The position numbers and the translations under genes were made by a program. Positions 8,740-17,213 of a stretch of DNA of 64,000 bases are shown piece after piece; positions within the stretch are counted from its first letter, which is position 1; every line of letters starts with the position of its first letter. Source of the stretch: Pseudomonas canadensis (GTDB lineage: Bacteria; Pseudomonadota; Gammaproteobacteria; Pseudomonadales; Pseudomonadaceae); the NCBI RefSeq assembly GCF_000503215.1, contig NZ_KI628539.1, positions 744,001 through 808,000 on the forward strand, written 5' to 3'. The notes under the pieces were generated by a model that was not told the DNA's origin, made no database searches, and saw nothing but the letters and a program-made list of their open reading frames with translations.

Positions 8740-8780
8740 CCGGCTTCAAAAAAATTAAAAATTTCGCTTCACGCAAAACA

Positions 8781-8875
8781 AATGTGGGAGCGGGCTTGCT
8801 CGCGAATACGGTATGTCAGTCACTGCATCGTTGACTGATCCACCGCATTCGCGAGCAAGCCCGCTCCCACATTGT
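8781..8875. repeat. REP pair (TTGCTCGCGA family)
   Basis: Inverted arms AATGTGGGAGCGGGCTTGCT at the left and its complement at the right flank a 40-bp spacer. This is the common P. fluorescens REP doublet. It separates the bufferin-like promoter region from the end of livF. Confidence 0.9.
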
Positions 8876-8903
8876 TCAAGCCGGTTCCTTCAGCAAGAAA
8901 ACC

Positions 8904-9605
8904 TTAGCCGCCCAGATATGCCTCGCGCACCTTTGGATCGGTCAGCAACTGTTCGCCAGTGCCTTGCATCACCACCCGGCCATTTTCCAGCACATAGGCA
9001 CGGTCAGCGATTTTCAGCGCCTGGTTGGCGTTCTGTTCCACCAGGAACACCGTCACACCGTCCTTGCGCAGCTGTTCGATGATGTCGAAGATCTGCTGGA
9101 TGATGATCGGTGCCAGGCCCAGTGAAGGTTCATCCAGCAGCAATAGCTTGGGTTTGCTCATCAGCGCCCGGCCGATGGCGAGCATTTGCTGCTCGCCGCC
9201 GGACATGGTGCCGCCGCGCTGGCTGAAGCGCTCCTTGAGCCGAGGGAACAGGTGCAGCACCTTGTCCATCTGCTCCTGGTAATCGCCCTTGTCGGTGAAG
9301 AACCCACCCATGGCCAGGTTCTCCTCCACCGTCAGGCGTGAGAACACACGACGGCCTTCCGGTACCACCGCGATGCTCTTGCGCATGATGTGTGAGGATT
9401 GCTGGCCCACCAGTTCTTCACCCATGTAGCGGATGCTGCCGCTGTGGGCCTGGGGCGAACCGCAGAGGGTCATCAACAGGGTCGATTTGCCGGCACCGTT
9501 GGCGCCGATCAGCGTGACGATCTCACCCTGGCGCACTTCGACGTTGACGCTGTGCAGGGCCTGGATCTTGCCGTAAAAAGTGGAAACGTTTTCGAATTGC
9601 AGCAT
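8904..9605 (-). CDS. livF: Branched-chain amino-acid ABC transporter ATP-binding protein LivF
   Basis: A 233-residue ATPase of the high-affinity Leu/Ile/Val importer. Visible are Walker A GANGAGKST, signature MSGGEQQ, Walker B LLLDEPSLGLAP and the H-loop region LVEQNANQA. The short, 230-residue form and the sequence LQFENVSTFYGKIQALHSVNVEV identify LivF rather than LivG. It is the last gene of livHMGF, one base after livG. Confidence 0.96.
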   Translation of the reverse strand: MLQFENVSTFYGKIQALHSVNVEVRQGEIVTLIGANGAGKSTLLMTLCGSPQAHSGSIRYMGEELVGQQSSHIMRKSIAVVPEGRRVFSRLTVEENLAMGGFFTDKGDYQEQMDKVLHLFPRLKERFSQRGGTMSGGEQQMLAIGRALMSKPKLLLLDEPSLGLAPIIIQQIFDIIEQLRKDGVTVFLVEQNANQALKIADRAYVLENGRVVMQGTGEQLLTDPKVREAYLGG

Positions 9606-9606
9606 T

Positions 9607-10374
9607 TTACGCTTCCCCCAAATAGGCTTTGATCACTTCAGGATTGTCGCGGATCTGCTCCGGCGTCCCGTTGGCCAACGGTGTGCCCTGGTTGATCACC
9701 ACGATGTGGTCGGAAATGCTCATAACCAGTTTCATGTCATGTTCGATCAACAGCACGGTGGCGTTGTTTTCTTCACGCAACACGCTGATCAGCGCCTTGA
9801 GGTCTTCGGTTTCCTTGGGGTTCAGGCCGGCGGCTGGTTCGTCGAGCATGAGGATCCGCGGACGGGTCATCATGCAGCGGGCGATTTCCAGGCGACGTTG
9901 CTGACCGTAGGCCAAGGTGCCGGCCGGGCGGTTGGCAAACTCGGTCAGGTTGACCTTGTCCAGCCAGTACTCGGCGTACTCCATGGCCTCGCGCTCGCTC
10001 TTGCGGAACGCCGGGGTCTTGAACAGGCCTGCGAAGAAGTTGGTGTTCAGGTGACGGTGTTGGGCGATCAGCAGGTTTTCGACCGCCGTCATGTCCTTGA
10101 ACAACCGTACGTTCTGGAAGGTCCGCACCACGCCCTTGCGGGCGATTTCGTGACCGGCCAGGCCCTGGATCGGCTGGCCGTCCAGCAGGATGCTGCCACC
10201 GCTCGGCTTGTAGAAACCGGTGAGGCAGTTGAACACCGTGGTCTTGCCGGCGCCGTTCGGGCCGATCAGTGCCACAACCTGTTTTTCTTTCACGGTCAGG
10301 GCCACGCCGTTGACTGCCAGCAAGCCGCCGAAGCGCATGCTCAGATTTTCGACTTTCAGGATCTCGCGGCTCAT
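9607..10374 (-). CDS. livG: Branched-chain amino-acid ABC transporter ATP-binding protein LivG
   Basis: A 255-residue ATPase, pairing with LivF on the cytoplasmic face. Walker A GPNGAGKTT, signature LAYGQQRR (the relaxed LivG form), Walker B ILMLDEPAAGLNP. The C-terminal extension GTPEQIRDNPEVIKAYLGEA is typical of LivG. It overlaps livM by 4 bp, and livF follows directly. Confidence 0.96.
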   Translation of the reverse strand: MSREILKVENLSMRFGGLLAVNGVALTVKEKQVVALIGPNGAGKTTVFNCLTGFYKPSGGSILLDGQPIQGLAGHEIARKGVVRTFQNVRLFKDMTAVENLLIAQHRHLNTNFFAGLFKTPAFRKSEREAMEYAEYWLDKVNLTEFANRPAGTLAYGQQRRLEIARCMMTRPRILMLDEPAAGLNPKETEDLKALISVLREENNATVLLIEHDMKLVMSISDHIVVINQGTPLANGTPEQIRDNPEVIKAYLGEA

Positions 10375-11624
10375 TTGCGCAGCTCCATGTGTGGACGTTG
10401 CATGGGCAGCAGGCCTTGAGGACGCCAGATCATCATCAGCACCATCATGGCGCCGAACATCAACATGCGGTATTCGCTGAACTCACGCATCAATTCCGGC
10501 AGCAGGATCATCACGATTGCTGCCAGGATCACGCCCAATTGCGAGCCCATGCCACCCAGTACCACGATAGCGAGGATAATCGCCGACTCGATGAAGGTGA
10601 ACGACTCCGGCGTTACCAGGCCTTGGCGAGCGGCGAAGAAACTGCCGGCGAAACCGGCAAAGGTTGCCCCGAGGGTGAAGGCCGAAAGCTTGATGACTGT
10701 CGGGTTCATGCCGAGTGCACGGCAGGCGATTTCATCTTCACGCAGCGCTTCCCATGCACGGCCGATCGGCATGCGCAGCAGGCGGTTGATCACGAACAGT
10801 GCAGCCAGTGCCAGCAGCAGTGCCACCAGGTACAGGAACACCACTTTGCTCACCGGGTTGTAGTCGATCCCGAAGTACTCGTGAAAGGTCTGCATGCCTT
10901 CTGCGGCGCTACGGTCGAACGTCAGCCCGAAGAACGTCGGCTTGGGGATGCTGCTGATACCGTTGGGGCCGCCGGTGATATCCGTGAGGTTACGCAGGAA
11001 CAGTCGGATGATTTCACCGAAGCCCAGGGTCACGATCGCCAGGTAGTCACCGCGCAGGCGCAGTACCGGGAAGCCCAGCAGGAAGCCGAACGTTGCCGCC
11101 GCCATGCCCGCCAAGGGCAGGCAGATCCAGAAGCCCCAGCCCAGGTAGTGCGAGAGCAGCGCGTAGGTGTAGGCACCTACGGCGTAGAAACCCACGTAAC
11201 CCAGGTCGAGCAAGCCGGCCAGGCCGACCACGATGTTAAGGCCGAGGCCCAGCAACACGTAGATCAGGATCAGGGTGGCAATATCGACCGCGCCGCGCGA
11301 GCCGAAGAACGGCCAGATCAACGCGGCAACGATCAGGCCGATGATGATGTAGCGCTGGGTACGCGGCAGGGTCAGGAATTGACTGACCTTAGGCGATACC
11401 AGAGGGCCACGGTTGCCCTTGAACAAGGCACCGACCTGCTGGGTGAACAGCACACGCAGGAACATCAGCACCGAGCACAGGGCGATGATGGTCAGGGTCA
11501 CGGGACCGGTGCCATGCACTTCCAGGTTGATGCCGACAATGCTCAGCTTGAGGCCGAGTACGGGGAACGCAACCGCCCAAACCAACAGCGCGCTGAAGAA
11601 CGCCGATTTAAGATATCTGCTCAT
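10371..11624 (-). CDS. livM: Branched-chain amino-acid ABC transporter permease LivM
   Basis: A 417-residue inner-membrane permease. The first roughly 90 residues form an N-terminal extension with two hydrophobic segments, followed by the conserved permease core with RAWEALREDEIACRALGMN, the EAA-like loop that contacts the ATPases. The length matches gamma-proteobacterial LivM. It overlaps livH and livG by 4 bp each, so the permeases and ATPases are translationally coupled. Confidence 0.95.
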   Translation of the reverse strand: MSRYLKSAFFSALLVWAVAFPVLGLKLSIVGINLEVHGTGPVTLTIIALCSVLMFLRVLFTQQVGALFKGNRGPLVSPKVSQFLTLPRTQRYIIIGLIVAALIWPFFGSRGAVDIATLILIYVLLGLGLNIVVGLAGLLDLGYVGFYAVGAYTYALLSHYLGWGFWICLPLAGMAAATFGFLLGFPVLRLRGDYLAIVTLGFGEIIRLFLRNLTDITGGPNGISSIPKPTFFGLTFDRSAAEGMQTFHEYFGIDYNPVSKVVFLYLVALLLALAALFVINRLLRMPIGRAWEALREDEIACRALGMNPTVIKLSAFTLGATFAGFAGSFFAARQGLVTPESFTFIESAIILAIVVLGGMGSQLGVILAAIVMILLPELMREFSEYRMLMFGAMMVLMMIWRPQGLLPMQRPHMELRK

Positions 11625-12544
11625 ACTTTCTCAACCTCCGGACGGCCCAGGATGCCGGTCGGACGGAACAACAGCACCAGAACCAACAGGCCGAACGCCA
11701 CGACGTCCTTGTACTGGTCGCCGAAGATATCGGCGCCAAAGGCTTCGGCCACACCCAGCACCAGGCCACCGAGCATCGCGCCCGGGATACTGCCGATGCC
11801 GCCCAAAACCGCCGCAGTAAAGGCCTTGAGGCCTACCAGGAAACCGGCGTTGGGGTTGATCACGCCGTACTGCATGCTCAGCAGCACCGCCGCAACGGCT
11901 GCCAATGCGGCGCCGATCACGAAGGTCAGGGCGATAATGTTGTTGGTGTTGATGCCCAGCAGGTTGGCCATCTTGATGTCTTCGGCACAAGCCCGGCAGG
12001 CGCGCCCCAGACGGGAGCGGGAGATGAACAGGGTCAGGCCGAGCATCGCCACCAGGGTGACGACAAAGACCAGGATCTGCATGTACGAAATCAGCACTTC
12101 TTGTGCGCCACCTGGGCCGAAGGAGATGCTCCCCGGGATCAGGTTGGGAATGGACTTGTCCTTGGAGTCCTGGGACAGCAATACGGTGTTCTGCAGGAAA
12201 ATCGACATGCCGATGGCGGAAATCAGCGGGATCAAACGGTTGCTGCCACGCAAGGGACGATACGCAACGCGCTCGATGCTGTAGCCATAGGCACTGGTCA
12301 CGACGATCGACGCAAGGAACGCGGCGGTCATCAACAGCGGCAGGGAGTGGATACCCATCATGGCCAACCCGGCAAGGGCGATAAAGGCCACGTAGGAACC
12401 AATCATGTACACCTCGCCATGGGCGAAGTTGATCATTCCAATGATGCCGTAAACCATTGTGTAGCCAATGGCTATCAAGGCATAGGTGCTGCCAATGGTC
12501 AGGCCATTAACCAGCTGTTGGAAAAAATGATAGATCTCAGGCAT
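11621..12544 (-). CDS. livH: Branched-chain amino-acid ABC transporter permease LivH
   Basis: A 307-residue permease with about eight membrane segments. The N-terminus LVNGLTIGSTYALIAIGYTMVYGIIGMINFAHGEVYMIGSY is the LivH signature, and LGRACRACAEDIKMANLLGIN is the cytoplasmic coupling loop. It is the first of the four membrane-complex genes and lies 226 bp downstream of braC, with an intervening hairpin. Confidence 0.96.
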   Translation of the reverse strand: MPEIYHFFQQLVNGLTIGSTYALIAIGYTMVYGIIGMINFAHGEVYMIGSYVAFIALAGLAMMGIHSLPLLMTAAFLASIVVTSAYGYSIERVAYRPLRGSNRLIPLISAIGMSIFLQNTVLLSQDSKDKSIPNLIPGSISFGPGGAQEVLISYMQILVFVVTLVAMLGLTLFISRSRLGRACRACAEDIKMANLLGINTNNIIALTFVIGAALAAVAAVLLSMQYGVINPNAGFLVGLKAFTAAVLGGIGSIPGAMLGGLVLGVAEAFGADIFGDQYKDVVAFGLLVLVLLFRPTGILGRPEVEKV

Positions 12545-12723
12545 TACAGCGCTCCTAAAAACCCGATACGCATTTCACTGGTGGAGTCATTTCCGGCCTG
12601 TGCCCTGTTCTGTGACCAGGTTGCACAAAGCGTTTGCCAGCGAACCGCTGGTGACGGTTTTAAGATTTTCAGGTGAGCCAGCGCCCGGATCGCGGGTGAC
12701 AGGCCCATAAACCTCGTAAAACA

Positions 12724-12749
12724 AAGCCCACTGCTCTCACAGTGGGCTT
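12724..12749 (-). terminator. Hairpin between braC and livH
   Basis: A perfect 10-bp stem AAGCCCACTG/CAGTGGGCTT with a 6-base loop; on the minus strand it is followed by TGTTTT. It lies just after the braC stop and before livHMGF, so it probably attenuates read-through and lets the binding protein be made in excess over the membrane complex. Confidence 0.8.
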
Positions 12750-12770
12750 GTTGGACCAGTAACGCCTGGC

Positions 12771-13898
12771 TTACTGAGGGGAAACTTCGGTTTTTGGTTT
12801 ACCGAAGTGCCATTCGTAGACCACGAATTTGAAGTCCTTCAGGTCGCCCTTGGCGTCGAAGCTCAGATCGCCGGTAGGGGTCTTGAAGGTGCCCGCGTGG
12901 ATGGCGGCTGCCACTTTGGCGGTGTCTTCGCTCTTCGCAGCGGTAATACCGCCGGCGATCACTTCAATGGCCGAGTAGGCTGGGAACACGAACGGACCGG
13001 TTGGGTCCTGCTTGTTCTTGGCGAACTCTTCAACGATGGCCTTGTTGGCCGGGTCGGTGTCGAAGGATTTAGGCAGGGTCACCAGCAGGCCTTCGGATGC
13101 GCCCTGGGCGATTTGCGAGATAGAGTCGTTGCCGACGCCCTCTGGACCCATGAACTTGGCGTTCAGGCCTTTTTCCTTGGCTTGGCGCAAGATCAGGCCC
13201 AGCTCAGGGTGGTAGCCGCCGTAGTAGACGAAGTCGACGTTGGCTTGCTTGAGTTTCTGGATGATCGAGGAGAAGTCTTTGTCGCCGGCGTTCAGGCCTT
13301 CGAAGACGGCAACCTTGGTGCCTTTCTTCTCGAGGGTCTGTTTAACGGCGGTGGCGATGCCTTCACCGTACTGCTGCTTGTCGTGCAGTACGGCAACGAT
13401 CTTCGGCTTCACGTGATCGGCGATGTAGTTGCCGGCCGCCGGGCCTTGGGCGCTGTCCAGGCCGATGGTGCGGAAGATCAGCTTGTAGCCACGGGCGGTG
13501 ATTTCCGGGCTGGTGGCAGCCGGGGTAATCATGATCACGCCTTCGTCTTCATAGATGTCGGAGGCGGGTTGAGTGGAGCTGGAGCAGAGGTGACCGACCA
13601 CGAACTTGACGCCGTCGTTGACCACTTTGTTGGCGACGGCAACGGCTTGTTTAGGATCGCAAGCGTCGTCGTATTCCTTGGCCTCAAGCATCTTGCCGTC
13701 GACGCCGCCCTTGGCGTTGATGTCGGCGATGGCTTGTTTGGCACCCATGAATTGCATGTCGCCGTATTGCGTCACTGGACCGGTTTTAGGACCTGCGATA
13801 CCGATCTTGATGGTGTCGGCTGCGAACGAATGGCCGGCAACCCCAGCCAGGACCATAGCGGCAAACAGTTTGGAAATCTGCTTAGTAGCCTTATTCAT
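12771..13898 (-). CDS. braC: Branched-chain amino-acid periplasmic binding protein
   Basis: A 375-residue Leu/Ile/Val-binding protein with a Sec signal peptide (MNKATKQISKLFAAMVLAGV, cleavage after SFA about residue 26). The mature protein begins ADTIKIGIAGPKTGPVTQYG, the classic BraC/LivJ start. DACDPKQAVAVANKVVNDGV and VVGHLCSSSTQPASDIYEDE are conserved; one disulfide pair (Cys in DACDP and HLCSS) is retained. It delivers ligand to LivHMGF encoded downstream. Confidence 0.96.
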   Translation of the reverse strand: MNKATKQISKLFAAMVLAGVAGHSFAADTIKIGIAGPKTGPVTQYGDMQFMGAKQAIADINAKGGVDGKMLEAKEYDDACDPKQAVAVANKVVNDGVKFVVGHLCSSSTQPASDIYEDEGVIMITPAATSPEITARGYKLIFRTIGLDSAQGPAAGNYIADHVKPKIVAVLHDKQQYGEGIATAVKQTLEKKGTKVAVFEGLNAGDKDFSSIIQKLKQANVDFVYYGGYHPELGLILRQAKEKGLNAKFMGPEGVGNDSISQIAQGASEGLLVTLPKSFDTDPANKAIVEEFAKNKQDPTGPFVFPAYSAIEVIAGGITAAKSEDTAKVAAAIHAGTFKTPTGDLSFDAKGDLKDFKFVVYEWHFGKPKTEVSPQ

Positions 13899-14238
13899 AG
13901 TGCTCCACTCTTACTGTTGTATTTTTTATAGTTCTAGCGGCCTTGTGAGCTGCAGAACCGGATCAGATATCTCGGATATCCCCCCGGCAGTGCCCTGGCA
14001 ACTGTACCGGTACAGTGTAGAGCGCCGGTTGATCGCTTGAAAAGCTGGCTGCTGGGGGCAAAACCCGGGTGTGTCGCTTAAATGAAAGAAAAAGACAGAA
14101 TTGCGGCGGGGCGATGCCAGAGTTTCGGGCAATCCTTGGCTTTCCTGACACTTTCTCTCGGTAACTCATTTGCAACTGGGTTTTTCTACAAGAGCCACGA
14201 CGTTATGATTGCGCCGTTTTTTACTCAGGTGAATTCCC
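13899..14238. other. Intergenic region between braC and the DUF2288 gene
   Basis: No gene seen in these 340 bases. It must hold the divergent promoters. It contains GATATC-TCG-GATATC (13966-13980) and a perfect 16-bp palindrome at 14001-14016. A TATGAT element at 14203-14208 could be the -10 for the rightward gene. Confidence 0.6.
14001..14016. promoter_or_regulatory. Perfect 16-bp palindrome, candidate operator
   Basis: ACTGTACCGGTACAGT is a perfect inverted repeat about 100 bp upstream of the braC start. It is likely a transcription-factor site. The CTGT-N6-ACAG core is two bases too short for LexA (CTGT-N8-ACAG), so the protein is not identified. Confidence 0.45.
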
Positions 14239-14541
14239 ATGACGCAAGAACCTAGCACCCTCTATGCCAAGCTGCTCGGTGAAACCGCCGAAATATCCTG
14301 GAAGGAGCTTGAGCCGTTCTTTGCCAAGGGTGCCCTATTGTGGGTCGACGCCGGCCTGGATTTGATCGAAGCCGCCGAGGGAATGGCCGAGGACAACCGT
14401 GACAAAGTCGCTGCCTGGCTGGCCGCGGGTAGCCTTGGCGAAGTGTCTGCGACGCGGGCATTGGACCTGGTGGAGCGTGATCCGAGCCTGTGGGCGGTGG
14501 TGGTCTCGCCGTGGATTCTGATCCAGGAAAGGGCGGCGTGA
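14239..14541 (+). CDS. DUF2288 family protein
   Basis: A 100-residue acidic cytoplasmic protein with no signal or membrane segment. The pattern TLYAKLLGETAEISWKELEPFFAKG, then ILIQERAA at the end, matches the DUF2288 family found across Pseudomonas. Function is unknown. The ATG follows AGGTGA. The gene is monocistronic, with a REP hairpin about 210 bp downstream. Confidence 0.82.
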   Translation: MTQEPSTLYAKLLGETAEISWKELEPFFAKGALLWVDAGLDLIEAAEGMAEDNRDKVAAWLAAGSLGEVSATRALDLVERDPSLWAVVVSPWILIQERAA

Positions 14542-14750
14542 GAAAAGTCTGCACGAAAAAGGTGCGCGTTTTTTGCCGAGGGAAGTGTGTAGCGGAGTAA
14601 CCGCTGAAGCGGTGATGGCATCTTGCCGTAGAGAAAGGTCACAGCCGAGGGTGACGTGCACGTCACGGGAACAGTTGGGCGGGGGGCTAAACGGCTGCAG
14701 AATTGTTTCGTGGTGTGGCAGGGCTATACATTTTTTGCAATACAGACCGT

Positions 14751-14818
14751 CATCGCAGGCAAGCCAGCTCCCACATTTGAAATGCATTCCAAGTGTGGGA
14801 GCTGGCTTGCCTGCGATG
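14751..14818. repeat. REP hairpin (AGCTGGCTTGCCTGCGAT family)
   Basis: Long inverted repeat with arms ATCGCAGGCAAGCCAGCTCC and its complement, and a 20-base central region. It lies between convergent genes and can form a single stem; probably a bidirectional stop. Confidence 0.9.
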
Positions 14819-14831
14819 GGCGCGGCTCGGT

Positions 14832-17009
14832 CTAAGCCGTCTTGCCAGTATGGTTGTTCAAGGAGATAACCTTGGTCTTGCCAATCCGGTGACGGTAAAT
14901 CTCACGCAGGTACTTGATCGCCTTCTTCACGCAATCCCGTGACAGGCGAATGTCATTGATCGAAACGAACTTGTCTTTGTCGTTGATCAGCTCCCGGTAC
15001 TTCTTCTCATACATCGGCTTGATCGCGTACCAGTTGGTGTCGAGGATCTTCGCCGGGTTTTCGAACTCGTTGAGCAGTTCGTCGATACGGTCTTCGTCGA
15101 AGTCCTCGTGGATAATGAAGTCCAGGATCGAGTTGTCCAGCGTGTCATCGAAGCGGTACGGGGTGCGCGCAAAGCAGCGCTTGATGAAGGCTACGATCAG
15201 CGTGAGGAAATCATCCGACAGGCATGGGCTCTTGGCGATCAAGGTGGTCAGCGACAAGTTGGCCGATGCGCCAATCACCAGGGCATAGCGCTTGAGGGTG
15301 GTGTTGGGGAACAGGCTGTTGAGGTGGGTCTTGAGCCGGTTCAGGTCCATGTAGGACAGCTTGTAGTCCTTGGGTAACGAAACAATCGACACCACCGACG
15401 AGCAGTTCTTGAAGAAGTGCAGGTCGTGCAATGCGGCCGCGTCGTAGCCCGAATTCTTGTACTGCTCCAGCGACGCCTTGTAGCGCTTGGACTCGATCGG
15501 CAGCAGGCTGATGCCTTCGATGGCCTGGGTGACCTTGTTGAAGTGTGGCAGGTCGATGGAGCGGAAGAACAGGTCGTCGATGTTCAGGCGTTGCGGTTCT
15601 TTCTCGAACACCTTGAACTTGTCACTCGACGGCGCCGGGGTTTCCGGGACGACGGACTCGGCATAGGCAATTGCCACAGGGCCGGCCAGGCTCATGAACA
15701 GGTCGTTGGCATCCAGGCGAATGGTTTCACCAATGTCGATCCCGGCGCGACGGAAGTAGTTCTGGTCGTAGTCGGTGGTCACGGCCTGGGCCGTGAGGAT
15801 GTTGAAGATCTGCTGGGAAATGTACTGGTTGGCGTGTTTTTCCATGGCATTGACGTCAATGTTCTGGATATTGCCGTCATCGCTTTCTTCGGCATAACGC
15901 ATGATGTCGTTGGAGATCAACATCATTGCGTTCCACGGCCGGATACGCCCCTTCACGCTGGCTTCGCTGCTGTCTTCATTGGCGAAGTTGTACGAGAAGT
16001 CCCATTCTTCCGACAGGTATTTGCACAGCAGGCGCCCGGCGTTGATGTGCAGCGCCTCGGACATTTCGCTGCGGTGGTCGGAGATGTTCGGCAGCACGCA
16101 AATACCGCTGGTGAAGATCGGTTCGAACACAAAGGCATGGCCGCTTTTGCTGTCGTGCTCGTCGGCGGGCTTGGTGTCGAACGTCTTGTTCATGTACGAG
16201 TGCTGCTGGGCCAGGCCGAACTCCGAGGCCATGCCTGAGCCGGTGCCGCCACCGGCGCTGAAGATCGAGAAGTACAGGCGCGACTGGTTAGCCTTGATGC
16301 CGCAGGAGTCGATGAGGTACGAGTGGATCATCTTCCAGTCAGGGCTGGAAAAACGCTGGGTGTCTTTATTGAGGATGATCTTGGCCAGGTACTGGCCGAG
16401 GATCGGCGCGTTACCGGCGCCACCGGCATGGACTTCCGACAGGTCCATGATTTTCATCTTGCTGTAGTCGCGCAGGAAGCCGCTTTTTTCGCCCTTGCGC
16501 GAGAAACGGATGCGCCCGGCGATATCCTTGTCCAGGTCGCCGAGCATCACCAGTGGTTCCACCAGGAACACCGGCTTGGTGGCCTTGCCGCCGCCCAGGC
16601 GCAGGTTATTGCGGATCCACTGGGCCGGGCTGTAGCCCTTGTCCTGCGATTTGTCTTCGTTGCTGAATTCGTTCAGGTAGAACTTGCGTGCGTTGTAAAC
16701 CAGCTCCGCGACGTCGAGTGCGATGTTCGAACCACAACGGCCCAGGCCGATCAGGCACACCGAGGGAAATTCTTGCTCGTTGCGCGGATCGTTGTCGCCT
16801 TCCAAGTGGGGCGGGCGCGGGAACACCATGTCGCGCAGGCCGTCGAGGTTGTCGAGGATGCGGTCGGTATTGGTTTCGGTGAAGTACAGGTATTGCTGGG
16901 TGGCCAGCGGGCGGGCGGTGCTCAATGACTTTGAACCTGAGGGCTTGTCCGCAGGAGCTGGGAGCAACACGTCAGATACCACGGTGGCAGAGTTATTTTT
17001 AGAAGTCAT
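14832..17009 (-). CDS. FtsZ/tubulin-superfamily GTPase-like protein
   Basis: A 725-residue cytoplasmic protein, much longer than FtsZ (about 390). The sequence order of loops matches the FtsZ/tubulin fold: a T1-like loop CLIGLGRCGSN at 85-95, a T3-like loop HAGGAGNAPILG at 194-205, the diagnostic T4 signature GGGTGSG at 253-259, a PNDRLL-like segment ISNDIMRY at 365-372, and a T7-like RLDANDL at 431-437 with both catalytic aspartates (D433, D436). An 80-residue N-terminal extension, and about 290 C-terminal residues after T7, have no family I recognise. There is no membrane segment or signal. It may be one of the divergent FtsZ-like families proposed to act in membrane remodelling; the role is unknown. 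It is 204 bp downstream of the MHYT-GGDEF-EAL gene. Confidence 0.75.
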   Translation of the reverse strand: MTSKNNSATVVSDVLLPAPADKPSGSKSLSTARPLATQQYLYFTETNTDRILDNLDGLRDMVFPRPPHLEGDNDPRNEQEFPSVCLIGLGRCGSNIALDVAELVYNARKFYLNEFSNEDKSQDKGYSPAQWIRNNLRLGGGKATKPVFLVEPLVMLGDLDKDIAGRIRFSRKGEKSGFLRDYSKMKIMDLSEVHAGGAGNAPILGQYLAKIILNKDTQRFSSPDWKMIHSYLIDSCGIKANQSRLYFSIFSAGGGTGSGMASEFGLAQQHSYMNKTFDTKPADEHDSKSGHAFVFEPIFTSGICVLPNISDHRSEMSEALHINAGRLLCKYLSEEWDFSYNFANEDSSEASVKGRIRPWNAMMLISNDIMRYAEESDDGNIQNIDVNAMEKHANQYISQQIFNILTAQAVTTDYDQNYFRRAGIDIGETIRLDANDLFMSLAGPVAIAYAESVVPETPAPSSDKFKVFEKEPQRLNIDDLFFRSIDLPHFNKVTQAIEGISLLPIESKRYKASLEQYKNSGYDAAALHDLHFFKNCSSVVSIVSLPKDYKLSYMDLNRLKTHLNSLFPNTTLKRYALVIGASANLSLTTLIAKSPCLSDDFLTLIVAFIKRCFARTPYRFDDTLDNSILDFIIHEDFDEDRIDELLNEFENPAKILDTNWYAIKPMYEKKYRELINDKDKFVSINDIRLSRDCVKKAIKYLREIYRHRIGKTKVISLNNHTGKTA

Positions 17010-17213
17010 TGTGCGCCATGTGCCTGGGCGGATGGCTGGAAGGTATCAAATGGCCATCACGGAATGAGAGTTCGCGACTTTACAGTGCGTCCTTGTCCTG
17101 GGCGAGTGGGATGAACCCTAGTGTTTTCAGGGAAAACCTGGCCGGACTCTGATGAATCGGCCGTTCGTCGGCGTTCTTTAGGCAGATGATGGCGAAATGC
17201 CAAAGATTCGGCG

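Noticed and set aside
8781..8875. CRISPR-like repeat (REP pairs across the window)
   Set aside because: The copies are inverted pairs scattered between genes, not regular direct repeats with spacers, and no cas genes are present.
10389..12284. A 631-codon open frame on the + strand opposite livM and livH
   Set aside because: Antisense shadow of well-identified permease genes, His/Gln-rich, no start site and no recognisable domain.
14001..14016. LexA (SOS) box upstream of braC
   Set aside because: The core is CTGT-N6-ACAG; LexA sites need CTGT-N8-ACAG.
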